Positions 1-5,562 of a stretch of DNA of 6,944 nt are shown one piece after another (position 1 is the first letter of the stretch; every line of letters starts with the position of its first letter). The notes under the pieces were generated by a model. That model had not been told where the DNA came from and made no database searches. It worked only from the letters and a program-made list of their open reading frames with translations. This DNA comes from Chitinophagaceae bacterium (GTDB lineage Bacteria; Bacteroidota; Bacteroidia; Chitinophagales; Chitinophagaceae), in contig JABMML010000265.1 in NCBI GenBank assembly GCA_013205585.1, positions 1-6,944 of the forward strand, written 5' to 3'. A program made the translations under genes and the position numbers.

Positions 1-77
1 CCTTGTTGAATGATGGACAATATGCAAAACTCCAAAACGCCCTTGCGCATCTGACTTTGTGTGTTTTGAATATCCAT
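1..77 (-). CDS. PadR-family transcriptional regulator, N-terminal fragment
   Basis: This is the first 25 codons of a gene that runs off the left edge of the window. The peptide begins MDIQNTQSQMRKG and continues VLEFCILSII. The pattern M-R/S-K-G-x-L-E-x-x-I-L-x-x-I is the first helix of the PadR winged-helix DNA-binding domain, and a short polar lead before it is common in Bacteroidota members. PadR proteins are dimeric repressors that usually control their own operon, often together with a transporter or a PspC-like membrane protein; no partner gene is visible here. The ATG at 75-77 is the only sensible start, as the conserved helix begins ten residues later. There is no Shine-Dalgarno sequence. 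A palindrome at 111-141 lies 34 bp upstream of the start. The family call rests on a short fragment but a distinctive one. Confidence 0.8.
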   Translation of the reverse strand, partial: MDIQNTQSQMRKGVLEFCILSIIQQ

Positions 78-95
78 AAGAATTAATTTGAAACA

Positions 96-103
96 CAAAA
101 CTA
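96..103 (-). promoter_or_regulatory. candidate -7 box of the padR promoter
   Basis: Read on the minus strand this is TAGTTTTG, an exact match to the Bacteroidota -7 consensus TAnnTTTG. It lies 18 bp before the padR ATG, so the leader would be only about 10 nt. The usual -33 TTG is absent: that position falls inside the palindrome at 111-141, which fits a repressed promoter. A weaker alternative lies further upstream on the same strand (TAAATTTT, about 155-162, with a TTG some 15 bp before it). Which one is used is inference. Confidence 0.4.
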
Positions 104-110
104 GGTCTTT

Positions 111-141
111 TTATAGTACTATGTATCGCATAGTACTATAA
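111..141. promoter_or_regulatory. palindromic operator candidate for the PadR regulator
   Basis: A perfect 13-bp inverted repeat (arms 111-123 and 129-141) is separated by the 5 bp TATCG. Each arm contains ATAGTACTAT (113-122 and 130-139), which is itself a 10-bp palindrome, so the site is both an inverted and a direct repeat with 17 bp between centres. It overlaps the expected -33 position of the padR promoter. PadR dimers are known to bind palindromes in their own promoters, so autoregulation is the natural reading. Protein binding is inferred. As RNA it could also fold into a stem, but with no T-tract next to it a terminator is unlikely. Confidence 0.65.
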
Positions 142-204
142 TTATAATCATAAAATTTATAATACATTGATTTTCAATATATTATATACATAATATTTTT
201 ATGA

Positions 205-234
205 ACGCTACTAGGAAAGGATAAATGGTAGCGT
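205..234. repeat. inverted repeat, possible weak terminator of the M16 operon
   Basis: ACGCTAC (205-211) and GTAGCGT (228-234) are exact reverse complements, separated by 16 nt. The repeat lies about 40 nt past the stop codon of the minus-strand peptidase operon and before padR, a reasonable place for transcript-end processing. There is no T-run on either strand right after the stem and the loop is large, so a canonical intrinsic terminator is doubtful. Confidence 0.3.
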
Positions 235-243
235 AAAACTACT

Positions 244-298
244 CTAATAAAACACTAATAGACTTCTAATAGAATACTAATAGACCACTAATTCATAG
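244..298. repeat. 11-bp tandem repeat overlapping the 3' end of the M16 subunit gene
   Basis: CTAATA starts at 244, 255, 266 and 277, and CTAATT at 288, so five units recur at exactly 11 bp. The plus-strand consensus is CTAATAGAnnn; on the minus strand each unit ends in (C/T)TATTAG or a variant. The two units at 277-298 encode the last residues and the TAG stop of the minus-strand peptidase subunit, while the other three are downstream of it. Because 11 is not a multiple of 3, the successive TAG triplets fall in all three frames. Function, if any, is unknown. Confidence 0.8.
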
Positions 299-1560
299 AA
301 GTCTTCCTCTTTTAAATAGGTTTGAGCAAGGTCTTGTAATTCCTCGGGGCGAACAGAGCGCACCACTTTAATGGTATTATAAAAATAGTCTTCTGTTAAA
401 TCATTTAATAAATAGGTTTTCCAGCGACTTATAATTTGAAAGGGTCCATCTAAGTCACCTAATAAAGCGCCCAGCATATAATTTTTAACCAATTTTAATT
501 CATCTTCTCCCACCATTTCTTCTCTTAATTTTTTCATTTCCTTATACACTTCTTCCATGGTGGCTTTGCAAACATCTTTACCCGCATCGGTGCTTACCAT
601 CCATGCCCCTGCATGCTTATAGCTTTGTAAATAACTATGTATACCATATGTATAACCCTTGTCTTCTCTAATATTACTCATTAGTCTTGATCCAAAAAAT
701 CCTCCAAAAATATTATTGAGTACTTGTGCAGCGGAAAAATCGGGATGATGTCTATTCGGAAAATGTCTGGCTAAACGAATAGATCCTTGCACCGATGCTG
801 CATCATTTACAATACTATATTTTTTTTCTGTAGCAGATATAATAGGATGCGCCTGCTCCATAATATCTTTTTTATTTAATGGCAGCTGGCCAATATGCTT
901 ATTGAGTAAGGTTTCCATGGTAGACGGAAATTTACCTGCAATAAATATGACACATTTTCCATTCAAATAATACTGTTCATAAAAAGCGACTAAGTCTTCT
1001 CTATTGATATTAGTATAATCTTTTTCTACTGAGTATTTTCCATAAGGATGGTCGAACCCAAATAAGTATTCATCAATTAATCTGTTCGCAATAAAGTCAC
1101 CTTTTTTTAAATTCAATAATAACCTTTGAATTTGATTTTGTTTTAAAATGGCAATTTCTTTTTCAGGAAAACTAGCTTCTGAAATAATTTCTCCCATAAT
1201 AGGAATAACTTCATGAAAATGTTTTGATAAACCATGTAAGGTAACGGTGGCCGTTTCATTGGTACAAGTTCTATTTAAATGGGCACCATAAAATTCAAAG
1301 GCATCGGTAATTTCAAAAGAGGTTTTGCTCTTAGTTCCATTTTTTAATAAAAAATTAGTGGCAGCGGCTACCCAGTTTTTTTGCTCAAAACTATTGCCTG
1401 CATAAAATACTATATCCACTAACAATACTTCCTGTGACCCCCCTTCATAGGCATATACTTCTACCCCATTATCTAAGCTAAACTTTTGATAAGGTTTCAA
1501 TTGAATATTAAAATCAATAGCGTCTTTAATAACAGGTGCTTCTATTCTGTCTAGGGCCAT
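277..1560 (-). CDS. M16 family peptidase-like subunit, zinc site lost (substrate-binding partner)
   Basis: A 427-residue protein with the two-lobed M16 (pitrilysin / mitochondrial processing peptidase) fold. An N-terminal lobe begins at about residue 25 with YQKFSLDNGVEVYAYE, and a C-terminal lobe follows. Where active members have HFLEH, this one has NFLLK (residues 69-73), so the zinc ligands are gone. The C-terminal lobe keeps the family's Arg/Tyr pair in IREDKGYTYG (R298, Y305), which holds substrate. This matches the non-catalytic half of heterodimeric M16B enzymes. No signal peptide is evident, so a cytoplasmic location is inferred. The ATG lies 3 bp after the stop of the catalytic-subunit gene, implying cotranscription and coupled translation. 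The end of the gene lies inside an 11-bp tandem repeat. The physiological substrate cannot be read from the sequence. Confidence 0.9.
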   Translation of the reverse strand: MALDRIEAPVIKDAIDFNIQLKPYQKFSLDNGVEVYAYEGGSQEVLLVDIVFYAGNSFEQKNWVAAATNFLLKNGTKSKTSFEITDAFEFYGAHLNRTCTNETATVTLHGLSKHFHEVIPIMGEIISEASFPEKEIAILKQNQIQRLLLNLKKGDFIANRLIDEYLFGFDHPYGKYSVEKDYTNINREDLVAFYEQYYLNGKCVIFIAGKFPSTMETLLNKHIGQLPLNKKDIMEQAHPIISATEKKYSIVNDAASVQGSIRLARHFPNRHHPDFSAAQVLNNIFGGFFGSRLMSNIREDKGYTYGIHSYLQSYKHAGAWMVSTDAGKDVCKATMEEVYKEMKKLREEMVGEDELKLVKNYMLGALLGDLDGPFQIISRWKTYLLNDLTEDYFYNTIKVVRSVRPEELQDLAQTYLKEEDFYELVVY

Positions 1561-1563
1561 GAT

Positions 1564-2802
1564 TTAGGATTTACTATAATAATATAATGTGTTGCGATTG
1601 TTCTCTTGGAATATTTCTTGAGCTGTATGCTGAATCATGGAAGGCGTTACTCTTTGATACATCCCCAACTCTTTGTTCATCAAGTCGGCGTCGCCTAATA
1701 GTTCATAATAAGCCAGGCTATGGGCTCTATTCATAATACTCATATCCTCAAAACAAATCACACTTTCTGTTTTATTAATTACTTTTTGCACTTCTTTGGC
1801 ATCCAGTATTTCATTTTTTATTTTTTCTATTTCTTCTAGTACCGCTTTCTCTGCAACGGCCATACTAATGCCCTTCACTAATTTTCCTTCTATTACTAAA
1901 AGCCCCGGATCCACTGTTCCAAAATGATAACAATCAATAGATGAAAATATTTGTTTCACTTTTATAAGCTGCTCATATAATCTTGCAGAAGTACCACCAC
2001 CTAAAACTTCAGTAATTAAATCGGTGGCATGATAGCCTTCATCAAAACGGCCTCCCATATGCCAGGTCATCATTAACATATCTAAAGGCACATCGGCGCG
2101 TACATCCATGGACCTACTTTTTTCTTGCAGAGGCTCCTTCGGTAAATTGCGTACATAAGCTTTGCCAGCTTCAATAGGACCAAACCATTTTTCGGCTAAT
2201 TTTTTTACTTGTTCTGTTTCTATATTACCCGTCACCACTAATATGGCATTGTTGGGACGATAAAATTGAAAGAAAAAATCTTTTACATCTTCCATAGTCG
2301 CATCTTCCACATGTGCAAGTGATGCACCAATGGTCATCCAACGATAAGGATGTTGGGTATATGCCAAGCTGCGCATTTTATGCCAAGCATCCCCGTAAGG
2401 TTTATTGATATAATGTTCTTTGAACTCTTCGCAAACTACTTTACGTTGCACTTCTAAACTTTTTTTACTAAAAGCCAAGGACAACATTCTATCGCTCTCT
2501 AACCAAAAAGCAGTTTCAATATTTTCTGCAGGTATTTGACAATAATAATTCGTTAAGTCATTCGTAGTGTATGCATTGTTTTCTCCGCCTGCTCTTTGCA
2601 GTGGTTCATCATATACAGGAATATTCACACTGCCTCCAAACATCAAATGTTCAAACAAATGCGCGAAGCCTGTTTTAGCAGGGTCTTCATCCTTTGCACC
2701 CACATTATATAAAACATTTACTACGGCCATAGGAGTACTGGTATCTTGGTGAACCAAAACTTTTAAGCCATTGTCTAGTTGAAATTTTTCAAATTGTATC
2801 AT
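1564..2802 (-). CDS. M16 family zinc metallopeptidase, catalytic subunit
   Basis: A 412-residue M16 peptidase beginning MIQFEKFQLDNGLKVLVHQD. The inverted zinc motif is intact: FAHLFEHLMFGG gives H48, E51 (catalytic base) and H52, with the third ligand in VVCEEF, probably E126. The C-terminal lobe contains GGGTSARLYEQLIKVKQIF, where the Arg and Tyr of self-sufficient enzymes are replaced by Lys and Ser, so the adjacent subunit probably supplies them. It should cleave peptides or unfolded segments in the cytoplasm, as there is no signal peptide. I chose the ATG at 2800-2802; an upstream in-frame TTG at 2812-2814 would add four residues but lies within a promoter-like box. It is the first gene of a two-gene operon, and the second follows after 3 bp. 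Substrate is unknown. Confidence 0.93.
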   Translation of the reverse strand: MIQFEKFQLDNGLKVLVHQDTSTPMAVVNVLYNVGAKDEDPAKTGFAHLFEHLMFGGSVNIPVYDEPLQRAGGENNAYTTNDLTNYYCQIPAENIETAFWLESDRMLSLAFSKKSLEVQRKVVCEEFKEHYINKPYGDAWHKMRSLAYTQHPYRWMTIGASLAHVEDATMEDVKDFFFQFYRPNNAILVVTGNIETEQVKKLAEKWFGPIEAGKAYVRNLPKEPLQEKSRSMDVRADVPLDMLMMTWHMGGRFDEGYHATDLITEVLGGGTSARLYEQLIKVKQIFSSIDCYHFGTVDPGLLVIEGKLVKGISMAVAEKAVLEEIEKIKNEILDAKEVQKVINKTESVICFEDMSIMNRAHSLAYYELLGDADLMNKELGMYQRVTPSMIQHTAQEIFQENNRNTLYYYSKS

Positions 2803-2811
2803 ATCAGACAG

Positions 2812-2819
2812 CAAAAATA
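2812..2819 (-). promoter_or_regulatory. possible -7 box of the M16 operon
   Basis: On the minus strand this reads TATTTTTG, matching TAnnTTTG. It lies 9 bp before the ATG at 2802, which would make the transcript nearly leaderless. No well-spaced -33 TTG is present (the nearest is 11 bp upstream). The match is plausible but could be chance in AT-rich DNA. Confidence 0.3.
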
Positions 2820-2894
2820 CTTAATAACTACAACAGTTCCTTTTCTATTGCAAGAACCTTGTTTTTAGCTCTTTCGAAACCCGATAAATTCGAT

Positions 2895-2902
2895 TAACTT
2901 TG
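2895..2902 (+). promoter_or_regulatory. -7 box of the mqnC promoter
   Basis: TAACTTTG is an exact match to the Bacteroidota TAnnTTTG box. It ends 21 bp before the mqnC ATG, giving an expected leader of roughly 15 nt. A degenerate -33 element may be TTTCG at 2872-2876; a proper TTG is not at the right distance. The intergenic stretch 2803-2923 is shared with the divergent M16 operon. Confidence 0.5.
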
Positions 2903-2923
2903 TGGCCAATTAATACCTAAGCT

Positions 2924-4048
2924 ATGCAGCTGGAATCATTATACCAAAGAGCCTTGAATTTTGAACACTTAAGCAAGGAAGAAGGCCTATTTTTATTTGA
3001 AAACGCTCCTCTTACCGAGTTAAGTCATATTGCCAACGAGTTGAGAAAAAAACAAGTGCCCCATGGTAAAGTAACCTGGCAGATAGATAGAAATGTAAAC
3101 ACCACCAATGTTTGTATTGCGAATTGTAAGTTCTGTAATTTTTACAGAGTGCCTGGACATCCTGAATCTTATATTACAGATATGGATACCTACCGCCAAA
3201 AAATTAAAGAAACTATGGAATGGGGCGGTGATCAATTATTATTGCAAGGAGGCCATCATCCTGAATTAGGCTTGGCTTTTTACACCGATATATTTAGCCA
3301 GATTAAAAAAGAATTTCCGACTATTAAACTACATACACTAGGGCCCCCAGAAATTGCACATATTGCAAAGTTGGAAAAAATGAGTCATACCAATGTATTG
3401 AAAGCCTTAGTGGCTGCGGGTATGAACTCACTGCCTGGTGCGGGCGCTGAAATTTTAGTAGACCGTGTAAGAAAATTAGTGTCTAACGGAAAATGTGGTG
3501 CAGACGAATGGCTAGATGTCATGGCTGCAGCACATCAATTAAATATTACTACTAGTGCCACCATGATGTTTGGTCATGTGGAAACCTTAGAAGAAAGATT
3601 TATTCACTTAGTGCGTATTCGTGAAGTACAAGATAGAAAACCAAAAGATGCCAAAGGATTTTTAGCCTTCATTCCTTGGACCTTCCAAGAAGTAGATACC
3701 TTACTTACTAAAATTAGAGGGGTACATAATTTAACTACTACAGAAGAGTATATAAGAATGATTGCCATTAGTAGAATTATGCTGCCTAATATTAAAAATA
3801 TTCAAGCCAGTTGGTTAACCGTGGGAAAAGCGACTGCACAAGTTTGTTTGGAAGCAGGCGCCAACGATTTTGGAAGCATTATGCTAGAAGAAAATGTAGT
3901 GAGCGCCGCAGGTGCCCCACACCGTTTCACCTATAAAACTATACAGGAAGCTATTAAAGAAGCAGGTTTTGAGCCTCAGTTAAGAGATCAGCAATACGAA
4001 TGGAGAACCTTGCCAACTGCCATCCAAGAGCAAACCATAAACTACTAA
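2924..4048 (+). CDS. mqnC: cyclic dehypoxanthinyl futalosine synthase (radical SAM)
   Basis: This enzyme closes dehypoxanthine futalosine into its cyclic form with a 5'-deoxyadenosyl radical, a middle step of the futalosine pathway to menaquinone; it is cytoplasmic. The protein has 374 residues, the usual size. The cluster motif CIANCKFC (C64, C68, C71, CX3CX2C) is followed by NFYRVPGHPESY, typical of the MqnC/MqnE group. Then come the SAM-contacting LLLQGGHHPELG (about 106-117), LHTLGPPEI, NSLPGAGAEIL and FIPWTFQ, all characteristic of MqnC rather than MqnE. The ATG follows an exact -7 box by 21 bp. The other mqn genes are not adjacent, which is common since the pathway is often scattered. 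I see no clear terminator after it, so some read-through into the sigma-factor unit is possible. Confidence 0.93.
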   Translation: MQLESLYQRALNFEHLSKEEGLFLFENAPLTELSHIANELRKKQVPHGKVTWQIDRNVNTTNVCIANCKFCNFYRVPGHPESYITDMDTYRQKIKETMEWGGDQLLLQGGHHPELGLAFYTDIFSQIKKEFPTIKLHTLGPPEIAHIAKLEKMSHTNVLKALVAAGMNSLPGAGAEILVDRVRKLVSNGKCGADEWLDVMAAAHQLNITTSATMMFGHVETLEERFIHLVRIREVQDRKPKDAKGFLAFIPWTFQEVDTLLTKIRGVHNLTTTEEYIRMIAISRIMLPNIKNIQASWLTVGKATAQVCLEAGANDFGSIMLEENVVSAAGAPHRFTYKTIQEAIKEAGFEPQLRDQQYEWRTLPTAIQEQTINY

Positions 4049-4175
4049 TAAGTAAGCGCTTAGGCCCCTTTCGCAGAAAATATTTTTAGCTTAAAATAAG
4101 CCATTGACTGTAACATTTAGGTCAAGCACTCGTTTAATGCTAGTAGAACCTTCTTTTATACATGAGCAACTTAGC

Positions 4176-4664
4176 ATGACCGACTTAGAATTTAATATAT
4201 GTGTTGATGATTACTCCGACGGAGTATACCGCTTTATACTAAAAATTAGTAAAAACAAGGAGGATGCCAGAGATATTGTGCAAACCGCTTTTGAAAAATT
4301 ATGGGTGAATAGAGAAAAGGTAGAAACCCTTAAAGCCAAGTCCTATTTATTTACAGTGGCCTATCATTTAATGATTGACCAACTTAGAAAAGAATCTAAG
4401 ATAATCATGACCGATAGCTTTGATGAAAATGCCAATGCTATTACCCAGGGCAGTTCAGAATTAAAGCAATTGTTATTAGAAGCCATTAATAATTTGAACC
4501 CCACACAGAAGTCTCTAATTCTCTTGAAAGATTATGAAGGTTATTCTTACCAAGAAATTGGTGAGATTATGCAATTATCCGAATCGCAGGTAAAAGTGTA
4601 TTTGCATAGAGCCCGATTAATTTTAAAAAATAAATTAACTCATCTTGAAAAAATGAGTGCTTAA
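4176..4664 (+). CDS. ECF-type RNA polymerase sigma factor
   Basis: A 162-residue group 4 sigma factor that would redirect RNA polymerase to a small set of promoters. Region 2 spans about residues 5-75, with DDYSDGVYRFILKISKN, the region 2 hallmark DARDIVQTAFEKLW in the form EDARDIVQTAFEKLW (30-43), and YLFTVAYHLMIDQLRK. Region 4 spans about 97-153, with LNPTQKSLILLKDYEGYSYQEI and the helix-turn-helix LSESQVKVYLHRAR. There is no extra C-terminal domain. I chose the ATG at 4176 because MTDLEF stands directly before region 2, as in relatives; an in-frame ATG at 4137 and a TTG at 4104 would add 13 or 24 non-conserved residues. Two base pairs separate its stop from the next ATG, so it is coupled to the putative anti-sigma gene. 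Target promoters cannot be inferred from this window. Confidence 0.92.
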   Translation: MTDLEFNICVDDYSDGVYRFILKISKNKEDARDIVQTAFEKLWVNREKVETLKAKSYLFTVAYHLMIDQLRKESKIIMTDSFDENANAITQGSSELKQLLLEAINNLNPTQKSLILLKDYEGYSYQEIGEIMQLSESQVKVYLHRARLILKNKLTHLEKMSA

Positions 4665-4666
4665 TA

Positions 4667-5560
4667 ATGATTAACGAAAACAACTACGAAACTTATTTCA
4701 TGTCCTACATTGACAATGAATTAAATGCTGCCGAAAGAGCGGCCGTAGAAGCTTTTGTCTTGACTGAACCAAAATATGCAGCCACTATGGCTGTTTTTGA
4801 AAAAGCAAAACTGCACGCTCCCACTAATGATTTCATAGAAATGGAGGATAAAATATTTTTATATCGTTTCCCAGAAATGCAGGCCAGCCTAGATCCCGAT
4901 TTTAAAAAATCTTTATATAGAAAAGAAGCACCCGTTCGTAAAATAATATTTACCCCTAATCTGATGAGGGCTTCCTTTGCTATTGCAGCCATGCTTATAT
5001 TATTGATAGGTCTGCAGCTGTTTAAATCAGATTTCCCTTTATTAGAGTCAAATATAGTAGAGTCAAATATAATAGAGTCGCCTTTAAAAGCTAAAACTAC
5101 AGTCGCAAGTACCAATATACTAATACCCACAGAGAATAAAACATTAGCTAATGCAGCTATAGCTACTAAAGCCATCACAAAAAATAGAACCGAAAATAAA
5201 AACGAGACTCAAAACCAGAATCAAAACGAGAATCAAACCATTATAGTTAGTGCTAATTATACAAGTAATTCTATCAATACAAATATTGTTAGCAGTTCCT
5301 CAAGCCAAGCTAGCAGAAAAAATGATAGCCAAAATATAGTAGCAGCCAAATTCAATGAAGGCCAAATAAGTTCAAGTTCTATGGAAACGATGGCTACTGA
5401 AGAAGAAAAAACAATCCTTCCTACTAATTATAAAGAAATTGATACAGAGGAGGAAGACAGAACCATTAATATTGGAATGCTCGAAATTGATGCTGCTGCT
5501 TTCAGAGGTATTACTAGAAAATTTTCAGCCTTACTTAAAAGAAATAAAATAGAAAAATAA
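4667..5560 (+). CDS. putative membrane-bound anti-sigma factor
   Basis: A 297-residue protein with an N-terminal cytoplasmic part (1-100), one membrane segment (about 102-119, ASFAIAAMLILLIGLQLF) and a long periplasmic part. The start, NYETYFMSYIDNELNAAERAAVEAFV, has the 'YIDNELS..E...VE.F' helix pattern of anti-sigma N-domains, but the protein has no cysteine, so the zinc finger of ZAS-type factors is missing. Residues 120-255 are a low-complexity Asn/Ser/Thr/Glu linker with two tandem DNA repeats. The C-terminus is ordered again: EEEDRTINIGMLEIDAAAF, then a basic helix FRGITRKFSALLKRNK. The TINIGMLEI segment resembles two segments of the downstream barrel protein. The anti-sigma role is inferred from position, topology and the N-domain, not from a characterised homologue. 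It is coupled on both sides by 2-bp gaps. Confidence 0.75.
   Translation: MINENNYETYFMSYIDNELNAAERAAVEAFVLTEPKYAATMAVFEKAKLHAPTNDFIEMEDKIFLYRFPEMQASLDPDFKKSLYRKEAPVRKIIFTPNLMRASFAIAAMLILLIGLQLFKSDFPLLESNIVESNIIESPLKAKTTVASTNILIPTENKTLANAAIATKAITKNRTENKNETQNQNQNENQTIIVSANYTSNSINTNIVSSSSSQASRKNDSQNIVAAKFNEGQISSSSMETMATEEEKTILPTNYKEIDTEEEDRTINIGMLEIDAAAFRGITRKFSALLKRNKIEK
5045..5079 (+). repeat. 15-bp tandem repeat within the anti-sigma linker
   Basis: Two 15-bp units, GAGTCAAATATAGTA (5045-5059) and GAGTCAAATATAATA (5060-5074), differ at one base and are followed by a partial third GAGTC. They encode ESNIV-ESNII-ES just after the membrane segment. The period is a multiple of 3, so copy-number change would lengthen or shorten the linker without a frameshift. 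Confidence 0.85.
5204..5239 (+). repeat. 12-bp tandem repeat in the Asn/Gln-rich linker of the anti-sigma protein
   Basis: Three 12-bp units (5204-5215, 5216-5227, 5228-5239) of the form (G/C)AGA(A/C)TCAAA(A/C)C encode ETQN-QNQN-ENQT. The repeat is in frame and lies in the periplasmic linker. Like the repeat at 5045, it suggests growth by slippage in a region that tolerates length change. Confidence 0.75.
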
Positions 5561-5562
5561 AT

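Noticed and set aside
134..200. Very AT-rich stretch considered as an origin or attachment site
   Set aside because: There are no iterated DnaA-like boxes, no tRNA end and no flanking direct repeats; it is ordinary AT-rich intergenic DNA next to a promoter.
2567..2752. A 61-codon plus-strand open frame within the catalytic M16 gene
   Set aside because: It overlaps the HxxEH-coding region on the opposite strand; it is short and has no independent signals.
2803..2814. Start of the catalytic M16 subunit at TTG 2812-2814
   Set aside because: It adds only four residues, uses a rarer start codon and coincides with a promoter-like box; the ATG at 2800-2802 is the simpler start.
3020..3235. A 71-codon open frame antisense to mqnC
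   Set aside because: It lies across the radical-SAM cysteine motif of a clear housekeeping gene and has no features of its own.
4089..4101. GCTTA-AAA-TAAGC hairpin after mqnC as a terminator
   Set aside because: The stem is only 5 bp and AT-rich, with a 3-nt loop and no T-tract following it, so it is too weak to call.
4104..4175. N-terminal extension of the sigma factor from TTG 4104 or ATG 4137
   Set aside because: The added 13-24 residues do not resemble any part of ECF sigma factors, whereas the ATG at 4176 gives the normal short lead to region 2.
4705..5178. A 157-codon open frame antisense to the anti-sigma gene
   Set aside because: It begins and ends inside a well-supported gene, has no promoter or conserved motif, and its hydrophobic, Ser/Ala/Ile-rich composition is what the reverse of an Asn/Lys/Thr/Glu-rich coding stretch gives.
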